The notes under the pieces were generated by a model. That model worked only from the letters and a program-made list of their open reading frames with translations, had not been told where the DNA came from and did not search any database. A stretch of DNA of 6,088 nt from Campylobacterota bacterium (GTDB lineage: Bacteria > Campylobacterota > Campylobacteria > Campylobacterales > Sulfurovaceae). This document shows, piece by piece, positions 1 to 5,788 of the stretch; the stretch's first letter is position 1, and the number at the start of each line of letters is the position of its first letter. The position numbers and the translations under genes were made by a program. Location of the stretch: NCBI GenBank assembly GCA_022600655.1, contig JAHZJZ010000381.1, positions 1 through 6,088 on the forward strand, written 5' to 3'.

Positions 1-776
1 ACATTTTTAATAACAGTTTTACTCTCAGGTGTAATCGCTGCAGCCACTGCAAAAAAGAATCCACTAGATGGGTCAGCAGGAACGGTAATATCAAGAGGCT
101 CAAGTGGATTATCAATTGGCGTAATCTCTATCCATCCCTCTTCTATATTTTTAATGGTTGCACCCATACCATTTAACATACGCTCTGTATGGTCACGTGA
201 AAGCAGGTTTTCCTTGTAGTAACTCTTGTCATCAGCTTGAAGTGCTGCTAAAATAAGAGCTGATTTTACTTGTGCTGAGTCGATAGGAGAGTGGTAACGA
301 AAAGGTTTAAGTTTAGCTCCACGTATGGCTAGAGGGGCTAGGTTTCCATCTTCTCTTCCATCTATTTTAGCCCCTACACTACGTAGAGGGTTGGCAACTC
401 TTTTCATTGGTCTGGCTCTTAAGTATTTATCACCTGTTAAAATAAATGAACCCTCAACTCCTGCAAGTAGTCCTGAGTAGAGTCTCATGCCTGTTCCTGC
501 ATTTCCACAGTCAAGAATATCACTAGGTTCTGTTAGCTTTTCTGGAGGGATAATCTCTACACTAGAGCCATCCCTATAAATAGTAGCACCCAACTGTTCA
601 GCGATTGAGAGTGAAGCTAGGGTGTCTTCTCCTAAAAGAAAGTTCTTAACCTTTGAGGGTTTGTTACTAAGCAGTGAAAACATGGCACATCTATGAGATA
701 TAGATTTGTCAGGTGCTATGGTTTCACACTCTAAGTTAAAAGCGTGAGTGTGAGGTAGTATGTTTATATTTTTCAT
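1..776 (-). CDS. aroA: 3-phosphoshikimate 1-carboxyvinyltransferase (EPSP synthase), 3' end cut off by window edge
   Basis: This enzyme joins PEP to shikimate-3-phosphate to give EPSP, the sixth step of the cytosolic shikimate pathway. The first 258 codons are present, against a usual full length of about 425-430, so the last two fifths lie outside the window. Visible family motifs are DKSISHR (residues 23-29, with the substrate-binding Lys24), the signature GNAGTGMRL (91-99), LTGDKYLRARPM (113-124), SAQVKSAL (167-174), SRDHTERM (193-200) and VPADPSSGFFF (232-242). The ATG start is firm because it overlaps the pheT stop in an ATGA quartet. There is no clear Shine-Dalgarno sequence in front of it, so translation probably depends on ribosomes finishing pheT. 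The Gly corresponding to E. coli Gly96 is kept (Gly94), while the position of E. coli Pro101 is Leu99. Identification is secure; the catalytic residues of the C-terminal part cannot be checked. Confidence 0.97.
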   Translation of the reverse strand, partial: MKNINILPHTHAFNLECETIAPDKSISHRCAMFSLLSNKPSKVKNFLLGEDTLASLSIAEQLGATIYRDGSSVEIIPPEKLTEPSDILDCGNAGTGMRLYSGLLAGVEGSFILTGDKYLRARPMKRVANPLRSVGAKIDGREDGNLAPLAIRGAKLKPFRYHSPIDSAQVKSALILAALQADDKSYYKENLLSRDHTERMLNGMGATIKNIEEGWIEITPIDNPLEPLDITVPADPSSGFFFAVAAAITPESKTVIKN

Positions 777-3106
777 CGAAGTTTGGCACCATAGGCTTCT
801 TCTAAGCTACTTACAATTGTGTTAACGGTCTCTTCAATACTGCTATCTTCTAAGGTTCCTTCTAAAGATTGAATAAAGAGACGAATCGTCAGACTCTTTT
901 GCTCTTCTAGTGATGCATCTTCATAAACATCTACAGGGTAGTACTTTTTTAGTAGAGGTAAGTTGAGTGATTCAATGGCTGTTGATACTTGATTGTATGG
1001 TAAGTTTTTATCAACCACTAAACTTAAGTCTTTATAAACCCCTTGGAATTTTGAAATAGCATTGGCATTGATATGTTGTGGAATCAATGCATCAAATGAA
1101 ATTTCAGCAATAAATGTATCAGATAAATCAAAGTCATCAGCAACCGTAGGGTGTAACTTACTCATAAATCCACACACTTCATCATTGATGATAATATCAG
1201 CTGATTGGTAAGGGTGGATTAATGCATTGTTCTGACTGTTACTTCGTAGTTGGAAATCCCCAATAACAGCTGAGAGTTTTTTCGTAAATGTCTCAAAGTC
1301 AATCATTGCTGGTTTACCATTGTTGGTTACATTTTCACTCTCTTTTTGTCCTGAAATAATAAAGCTTAATACCTCTTTTTCTCTACGGTTTTCATCAAAA
1401 ATAGTTCCAATTTCAAAAAGAGAAATTGATTTTTTTGAGTAACTTACATTTCGTTTCGAAGCAATTAAGAGATTAATCAAAATGGTACTTCTCAAAGTAT
1501 TTAAATCTTCCGTAATAGGGTTGATAATATCAAGCTCTTCTCTAATGAGAGGAAACTCATATTTTTCTAAGAGAGATTTATCTGAGAATGCATAAGAGAC
1601 AGTTTCATAAAAACCAGCTGCAACAGCACTTTGGCGTATGGCTTTTTTAGCATGGTAACGTTGAGTAGTTGGATTGGTTCGTTGTGCTTCAGCAAACTTT
1701 AGTGCTTTGGCTTCAATATTATCAATACCAATAATCCGTACAATCTCTTCAGTGATATCTTGAATATTTTCTATGTCATGTCTAAACTTTGGAATGGTAG
1801 CCCCAAAATTCTCTTCAGCTGAGCTTTGGACTCTAAAACCAAGTGAGGTTAAAATACTAAGTATCTCTGCCTTATCAATTTTTCTTCCAATCAGCTCTGA
1901 AATCTCTCTATCATTGATGGTAATGATTTTGGACTCAAGCTCCTCTTCTAATGAGAGTGAACCATCAAAAAAGTTACATCCACTATAGCTCTCAAGTAGA
2001 TACATAAGGTACTTTGTTCCCATAGAGAGGTCTGGCTCACTTCCTCTTGAGGTATTGTAGTAAAGCTCATCGGTCTCAAGACCTTTTGCTGCTACAGCAT
2101 CGACTAAAGTATCAGGGTTAATATAACTTGCTTCAAAGAGTACCTTCACTGTCTCATCATCAGCTTTGCTCTCTTCATTTTGAGAGACCCCTAAGATTGA
2201 GAAAGGTTTTCCATTGGCTTCAATATGGGTAATTTCATCTTCCATTGAAGCTGTAATGGTAATTTTATCATCCTCTTCAACCAACATCTCTCTGGTCTTA
2301 TAAGCACGTAACACAACACCTGTCGTATGGGTGACATATTTAACCACATTGGCTAAAGCATTCTCTTTGGTGGCATCAATAAATGCTAGACGCAAGGCAA
2401 AAACAAATGAAGTGTGTAGCTCTTGAACATCTGCCATTACATATTTGAGTGAACCATTGATTTTAGTTGAAGCTTTAAGCTCTGCTACACGTGCAAGTCC
2501 AATCTTTTCTTGGTTTTGACTCTCGTAGTCAAATACTCTAAGAGGAATATCTAACGCAGCACTCAAATCACGTGCTACACCATAGATACTTAAACAGTCA
2601 CCACGGTTGGCTGTGAGTTCTAGCTCTATAACGGTGTCTGCAACTCTATCATACTCATTTAAATCTTTTCCCAATTTAAGTTTACCAATACTCTCATCGA
2701 GTATCATAATACCATCACCAAGATTTGGAAGACCAAGTTCAGAGGCTGAACAGACCATCCCTTCACTCTCTACACCACGAAGTTTAGCATGTTTGATTTC
2801 AAAGTCATCACCTAGCTTTGCTCCAATAGTCGCAACAGCCACATACTCAGCATCAACAACATTGGCTGCACCACATACAATCTGTCGTGTGGCATTCCCT
2901 ATGTCAATTTGACAAACATTCAGTTTATCAGCATCTGGGTGTTTCTCGCATGAGAGTACTTTTCCTACTACCACCTTATCAGGTATGTGATAGGTTTTTA
3001 TACTATCAACTTCCAAACCAATACTGTTAAAAGTTTCATAAAGTTTTTCATTGCTAACTTCACTTATGTCAATAAAGTTATTTAACCATGTTCTTGTAAC
3101 GATCAT
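773..3106 (-). CDS. pheT: Phenylalanyl-tRNA synthetase beta subunit
   Basis: The beta subunit of the (alpha-beta)2 phenylalanyl-tRNA synthetase binds tRNA-Phe and normally edits mischarged Tyr-tRNA-Phe. It has 777 residues, a normal bacterial length. Domains in order: an N-terminal segment; an EMAP-type tRNA-binding domain at about 42-155 (HPDADKL at 56-62, QIVCGAANV at 75-83, SEGMVCSASELGL at 114-126); a helical link with ANRGDCLSIYGVARDLSAAL (166-185); a B3/4 editing domain at about 205-370; a B5 domain at 394-465 (PKFRHDI at 439-445, then EEIVRIIGIDNI); a catalytic-like core at about 470-680 (SLFEIGTIF at 562-570); and a C-terminal ferredoxin-fold anticodon-binding domain at about 684-777 (KDLSLVVDK at 692-700). 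The B3/4 domain is unusual: many canonical editing motifs are substituted (see findings). The start overlaps the pheS stop as ATGA, with GGAG 8 nt upstream. Identity is certain; editing ability is not. Confidence 0.98.
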   Translation of the reverse strand: MIVTRTWLNNFIDISEVSNEKLYETFNSIGLEVDSIKTYHIPDKVVVGKVLSCEKHPDADKLNVCQIDIGNATRQIVCGAANVVDAEYVAVATIGAKLGDDFEIKHAKLRGVESEGMVCSASELGLPNLGDGIMILDESIGKLKLGKDLNEYDRVADTVIELELTANRGDCLSIYGVARDLSAALDIPLRVFDYESQNQEKIGLARVAELKASTKINGSLKYVMADVQELHTSFVFALRLAFIDATKENALANVVKYVTHTTGVVLRAYKTREMLVEEDDKITITASMEDEITHIEANGKPFSILGVSQNEESKADDETVKVLFEASYINPDTLVDAVAAKGLETDELYYNTSRGSEPDLSMGTKYLMYLLESYSGCNFFDGSLSLEEELESKIITINDREISELIGRKIDKAEILSILTSLGFRVQSSAEENFGATIPKFRHDIENIQDITEEIVRIIGIDNIEAKALKFAEAQRTNPTTQRYHAKKAIRQSAVAAGFYETVSYAFSDKSLLEKYEFPLIREELDIINPITEDLNTLRSTILINLLIASKRNVSYSKKSISLFEIGTIFDENRREKEVLSFIISGQKESENVTNNGKPAMIDFETFTKKLSAVIGDFQLRSNSQNNALIHPYQSADIIINDEVCGFMSKLHPTVADDFDLSDTFIAEISFDALIPQHINANAISKFQGVYKDLSLVVDKNLPYNQVSTAIESLNLPLLKKYYPVDVYEDASLEEQKSLTIRLFIQSLEGTLEDSSIEETVNTIVSSLEEAYGAKLR

Positions 3107-4095
3107 CTAAACTGCTCCAGTAGTCTTGTATCTCCCTCAAATAACATTCTAAGATCAGGAATTTTATGTAGTAACATTGCAAATCTCTCAATACCCAGTC
3201 CAAAGGCATAACCAGAAACATCTTCATAGTTTACAGCTTTAAATACATTAGGGTCAACAATTCCACACCCTAGTACCTCTAGCCATCCTGTATCTGAACA
3301 GACACGACAACCTTCACCCTCACAGAAGATACATGAGATATCAACCTCAGCTGATGGTTCGGTAAACGGGAAGAAACTTGGTCTAAATCGTATCTCTACC
3401 TCTCCAAACATATAGTGCAAGAAATCAGAAAGAATCGCTTTAAGGTTTGCAAAGCTCACTTCTCCTTTACCTTCAACTACCAGTCCTTCGATTTGATGGA
3501 ACATTGGGGTATGTGTTAAGTCATAATCTTTTCTAAACACAGCCCCAGGTGCAATCATCCTAATAGGAGGTTTGGTCTCTAACATGGTTCTAATCTGTAC
3601 AGGTGAAGTGTGGGTTCTAAGTACCCCTCCATCTTTACAGAAAAAGGTATCTTGCATGTCACGTGCAGGGTGATTTTTAGGAAGATTTAGGGCTTCAAAG
3701 TTATGGAAGTCATCTTCCACTTTTGGTCCATCTTCAATTGAGAAGTTAAGGGCAATAAAGTAGTCGATAATTTTATCCATGGTCGCCATGACAGGATGCA
3801 GTGCTCCCTTAGCTTCAAGGTTACTATAGAGTGATACATCAATGGCTTCAGCCTTGAGTATTCTCTCTATTTCTTCTTTTTTAAGCAGTTCATAACGTTC
3901 ATCATAAAGCTTTTGTAGGTTGGCTTTACTTTTGTTTAGACCTTCTGCAAAAGCTTTTTTTTCTGGACCAGGGACATCTTTTAGCTTTGCAAATTCAGCA
4001 GCTAAAGCACCCTTTTTACCAAAAAGTTCTATTCTAATTTTTTCTAATGACCCAAGTGAGTCGGCTTGAGTAACTTGTTCTTCTAAGTGTTTCAA
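3103..4095 (-). CDS. pheS: Phenylalanyl-tRNA synthetase alpha subunit
   Basis: The catalytic alpha subunit activates phenylalanine with ATP and loads it onto tRNA-Phe, working with PheT in the cytosol. It has 330 residues, typical for the family. Residues 1-85 form the charged, helical N-terminal arm that contacts tRNA. The class II aminoacyl-tRNA synthetase core follows: HPARDMQDTFF (142-152), motif 2 around FRKDYDLTHTPMFHQIEG (187-204) and motif 3 GYAFGLGIERFAML (295-308). Ala297 matches the E. coli Ala294 that shapes the phenylalanine pocket. A CxxC-x4-CxxC cluster (Cys255, 258, 263, 266) precedes TGWLEVLGCG, as in many PheS proteins. The start codon is TTG: the frame has a TGA 18 nt upstream and no ATG or GTG in between, the residues after TTG (KHLEEQVTQADSLGSLEKIR) match normal PheS N-termini, and AGAGG lies 5 nt upstream. 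It is the first gene of the leftward operon. Confidence 0.98.
   Translation of the reverse strand: MKHLEEQVTQADSLGSLEKIRIELFGKKGALAAEFAKLKDVPGPEKKAFAEGLNKSKANLQKLYDERYELLKKEEIERILKAEAIDVSLYSNLEAKGALHPVMATMDKIIDYFIALNFSIEDGPKVEDDFHNFEALNLPKNHPARDMQDTFFCKDGGVLRTHTSPVQIRTMLETKPPIRMIAPGAVFRKDYDLTHTPMFHQIEGLVVEGKGEVSFANLKAILSDFLHYMFGEVEIRFRPSFFPFTEPSAEVDISCIFCEGEGCRVCSDTGWLEVLGCGIVDPNVFKAVNYEDVSGYAFGLGIERFAMLLHKIPDLRMLFEGDTRLLEQFR
3115..3118 (-). promoter_or_regulatory. Ribosome binding site of pheT (inside pheS)
   Basis: On the minus strand GGAG lies 8 nt before the pheT ATG, within the last codons of pheS. With the ATGA overlap this allows both direct initiation and coupling to pheS translation, which would help keep the two synthetase subunits in 1:1 ratio. 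The ratio is inference. Confidence 0.55.
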
Positions 4096-4100
4096 AATAA

Positions 4101-4106
4101 CCTCTA
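4101..4106 (-). promoter_or_regulatory. Ribosome binding site of pheS, supporting a TTG start
   Basis: The minus strand reads TAGAGG followed by five bases (TTATT) and then TTG. The spacing is normal for a Shine-Dalgarno site, and no ATG or GTG in the pheS frame lies between the upstream stop and this TTG, so the site decides the start. Confidence 0.7.
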
Positions 4107-4123
4107 TTCAATTATTTTATTTT

Positions 4124-4159
4124 GTGGGATTTTAGCGAAAATATACTAATAGTGGGATT
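4124..4159. repeat. 8-bp direct repeat GTGGGATT in the divergent promoter region
   Basis: GTGGGATT occurs at 4124-4131 and again at 4152-4159, with starts 28 bp apart. The right copy lies in the spacer just upstream of the HIT gene's extended -10. The left copy overlaps the candidate pheS -10 TAAAAT. The copies are plainly visible; a role as a regulator binding site is only inference, and chance is possible. Confidence 0.4.
4129..4145 (-). promoter_or_regulatory. Candidate promoter of the pheS-pheT-aroA operon
   Basis: On the minus strand two -10-like hexamers lie upstream of pheS: TATATT (4145 to 4140) and TAAAAT (4134 to 4129). Either would give a short leader of about 25-40 nt. No good -35 box is visible, which is usual for sigma-70 promoters of this phylum. 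Which hexamer is used cannot be told from sequence. No ATG lies in the minus-strand leader, so an enteric-type Phe leader-peptide attenuator is not supported. Confidence 0.4.
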
Positions 4160-4164
4160 GATTG

Positions 4165-4173
4165 TGATATAAT
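4165..4173 (+). promoter_or_regulatory. Extended -10 promoter of the HIT gene
   Basis: TGATATAAT is a perfect extended -10 element (TG, one base, TATAAT at 4168-4173). It sits about 28 nt before the start codon, giving a leader of roughly 20 nt. The expected -35 position (about 4145-4150) has no consensus box, but extended -10 promoters and campylobacterotal sigma-70 promoters do not need one. It would drive the HIT gene and probably argD and the tolC-like gene. Confidence 0.72.
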
Positions 4174-4201
4174 CTTAGAAAATTTAGTAGCAGGAGAAAT
4201 G

Positions 4202-4555
4202 ATGTGTATTTTTTGTAAAATTGTTGAAGGTGAGATTCCAAGTAATAAAGTTTTAGAAAATGATGACTTTATAGCATTTCATGATCTCTATCCAAAAGCA
4301 CCAATCCATATTTTGATTATTCCAAAAGAGCATGTAGCGTGTTTTCAAGAAGTTTCAGGAGAGATGATGGCAAAGATGACTCCATTTATACAAGAGGTTG
4401 CAACCCTAACAGGTGTAGACAAAAGTGGATACAGGCTTACAACCAATAATGGTGATGATGGTGGACAAGAGGTTCATCACTTACATTTTCATCTAATGGG
4501 TGGGGCAAAACTACCATTTGAACATAGAAGTGACGATACACATAGCAGTTTATAG
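4202..4555 (+). CDS. HIT-family (HinT-like) nucleotide-binding hydrolase
   Basis: A small histidine-triad protein of 117 residues, a usual length for bacterial HinT-type proteins, which hydrolyse purine nucleoside phosphoramidates or related AMP conjugates; the real cellular substrate is generally unclear. Seen directly: an N-terminal CIFC pair (Cys2, Cys5) and IPKEHV (His44), which with His93 match the zinc site of bacterial HIT proteins; the triad H-L-H-F-H-L-M at 93-99, whose middle His95 should be the nucleophile; and a C-terminal GGAKLPFEHR. Two ATG codons stand in tandem at 4199 and 4202. AGGAG ends 2 nt before the first and 5 nt before the second, and homologues usually begin MCIFCKI, so 4202 is preferred; a start at 4199 adds one Met. 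It is divergent from pheS and 48 nt upstream of argD, probably in one transcript with it. I give no symbol because hit, hinT and other names are used for this family. Confidence 0.93.
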   Translation: MCIFCKIVEGEIPSNKVLENDDFIAFHDLYPKAPIHILIIPKEHVACFQEVSGEMMAKMTPFIQEVATLTGVDKSGYRLTTNNGDDGGQEVHHLHFHLMGGAKLPFEHRSDDTHSSL

Positions 4556-4559
4556 GAAA

Positions 4560-4576
4560 CGGAGGCTTTAGCCCCG
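4560..4576. other. Bulged GC-rich hairpin between the HIT gene and argD
   Basis: CGG-A-GGC TTTA GCC-CCG can fold into a six-pair, all-GC stem with one bulged A (4563) and a TTTA loop (4567-4570). On the plus strand it is followed by AAAAAACG, not a T-run, so it is not a normal intrinsic terminator. It does not cover the argD ribosome site. It could be an RNA stability or processing element, or one copy of a dispersed palindromic repeat. Confidence 0.5.
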
Positions 4577-4592
4577 AAAAAACGAAATGTAT

Positions 4593-4598
4593 AGAGAG
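4593..4598 (+). promoter_or_regulatory. Ribosome binding site of argD
   Basis: AGAGAG lies 5 nt before the argD ATG at 4604. It is purine-rich with good spacing, though weaker than the GGAGG at 4561-4565, which is too far from argD (38 nt) and lies within the hairpin. Confidence 0.5.
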
Positions 4599-4603
4599 AT
4601 TAA

Positions 4604-5788
4604 ATGAATTTAGAACAGTTAGATAAACAGTATGTACTTCAAACATACGCACGAGACTATACCAACTTTGTAAAAGGTGAGAGTTCAACACTTTTTGATG
4701 AAGTGGGTAAAGATTATATAGATTTTGCATCTGGAATTGCTGTAAACTCTATAGGACATAATAACCCAACCTTGGTCAATGCTCTTTGTGAACAGACCAA
4801 AAAAATGATACATATTTCAAACCTACAAGTGATAGAGCCACAAGCTAAATTGGCTGAGCAGATTTGTAAACTTAGTGATTATGATGGAGCTATCTTTTTT
4901 GCAAACTCAGGAGCTGAAGCAAATGAGGGTGCTATTAAAATCGCTAGAAAATATGGTGAGACCAAGTTTGATAAAAAACGATATAAAGTTTTAACACTTG
5001 AACACTCATTTCATGGACGAACCATTACCACAGTAAAAGCAACAGGGCAGGAGAGTTTTCATACGCCAAACTTTTCACCCTATCCTGATGGATTTGCTTA
5101 TGTTGATAATATTGAGAGTATCTACAGTAACATTGATGATGAGACGGTAGCTGTACTTATTGAACTGGTTCAAGGTGAAGGTGGGGTTCAACCATTTGAA
5201 CGAGAAGCGGTTCAAAAATTGGCAGCCTTTTTAAAAGAGCAGGGTATTTTACTTATTGTCGATGAGGTGCAAACAGGTATCTACCGTACAGGTGAGATGT
5301 TGGCTTCAAATCTTTATGAGATAGAACCAGATATTGTGACCATGGCAAAAGGTCTAGGTGGTGGAGTACCCATCGGTGCTGTGATGACGAAACATAAAGA
5401 TATTTTAACAGCAGGTGACCATGGAAGTACCTTTGGTGGAAACTATCTGAGTACCACAGCTGGACTAGCTGTTTTAGAAGTCTTAAGTGGACTTTATGAT
5501 AGTGGAAAACTTCATGAAACACTCATTTACTTTGAGACAAAGCTTCAAGAGATAGCCAAAAAATATAGCAATCTCTTTGAGAAAGAGGTCGGTTTAGGTC
5601 TGATGAGAGGTCTACGTGCAAAAGATGCAGACACACTAGGGGCTGTCGTTAAAAACAGTATGAGTGAAGGTCTTATCGTGCTTAAAGCAGGACGTAATAC
5701 GGTGCGATTTTTACCATCGTTAACCATTACAAAAGCTGAGATAGACGAAGGATTCGAGCGTTTTGAAAAAGCTATTTCTTCTATTTAG
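4604..5788 (+). CDS. argD: Acetylornithine aminotransferase
   Basis: A class III, PLP-dependent aminotransferase of 394 residues, the normal length for ArgD. It transfers an amino group from glutamate to N-acetylglutamate semialdehyde to give N-acetylornithine in arginine synthesis; in many bacteria it also acts on N-succinyl-diaminopimelate in lysine synthesis. Visible features: DFASGIAVNSIGH (40-52), phosphate-binding NSGAEANEGAIKIARK (101-116), FHGRT (136-140), LVQGEGGVQP (188-197), IVDEVQTG (218-225, with cofactor-binding Asp220), TMAKGLGGG (246-254, with the Schiff-base Lys249), GSTFGGN (274-280) and TVRFLPSLTIT (366-376), whose Arg368 should bind the substrate carboxylate. ATG 4604 is supported by AGAGAG 5 nt upstream and a normal N-terminus. 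The 3' end overlaps the next gene by 26 nt. The related 4-aminobutyrate and ornithine aminotransferases are less likely, given the short length and the ArgD-like motifs. Confidence 0.95.
   Translation: MNLEQLDKQYVLQTYARDYTNFVKGESSTLFDEVGKDYIDFASGIAVNSIGHNNPTLVNALCEQTKKMIHISNLQVIEPQAKLAEQICKLSDYDGAIFFANSGAEANEGAIKIARKYGETKFDKKRYKVLTLEHSFHGRTITTVKATGQESFHTPNFSPYPDGFAYVDNIESIYSNIDDETVAVLIELVQGEGGVQPFEREAVQKLAAFLKEQGILLIVDEVQTGIYRTGEMLASNLYEIEPDIVTMAKGLGGGVPIGAVMTKHKDILTAGDHGSTFGGNYLSTTAGLAVLEVLSGLYDSGKLHETLIYFETKLQEIAKKYSNLFEKEVGLGLMRGLRAKDADTLGAVVKNSMSEGLIVLKAGRNTVRFLPSLTITKAEIDEGFERFEKAISSI
5748..5752 (+). promoter_or_regulatory. Likely ribosome binding site of the tolC-like gene, inside argD
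   Basis: AAGGA lies within the argD coding sequence, 10 nt before the TTG at 5763. The spacing is slightly long but usable. It supports initiation inside the end of argD, probably helped by ribosomes translating argD. Confidence 0.4.

Noticed and set aside
1773..1988. Plus-strand open frame of 71 codons opposite pheT
   Set aside because: It is antisense to well-conserved pheT codons, is Ser/Leu-rich low-complexity, and has no recognisable domain; it is a shadow of pheT.
2607..2912. Plus-strand open frame of 101 codons opposite the PheT tRNA-binding domain
   Set aside because: Ser/Pro-rich translation without any motif, fully inside a conserved domain on the other strand.
4096..4198. Phe-rich leader peptide or T-box/attenuator before pheS
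   Set aside because: The leader is too short, contains no ATG on the minus strand, and shows no terminator-like stem, so neither enteric attenuation nor a T-box is supported.
4560..4590. Intrinsic terminator after the HIT gene
   Set aside because: The stem is followed by an A-run on the plus strand and only GTTTCC on the minus strand, so it lacks the T-tract in either direction.
4587..4607. Six-codon mini-ORF MYREIK whose TGA overlaps the argD ATG
   Set aside because: The ATGA-like overlap is eye-catching, but there is no ribosome site at proper distance (GGAGG ends 21 nt away, in the hairpin) and the argD ribosome site lies inside it. A chance frame is the simplest reading.
4437..4730. Minus-strand open frame across the HIT-argD junction
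   Set aside because: It spans two confident opposite-strand genes and its translation (runs of His, Leu and Tyr) is an antisense artefact.
5253..5727. Two minus-strand open frames opposite argD
   Set aside because: No motifs or sensible start context; argD is confidently coded on the other strand.
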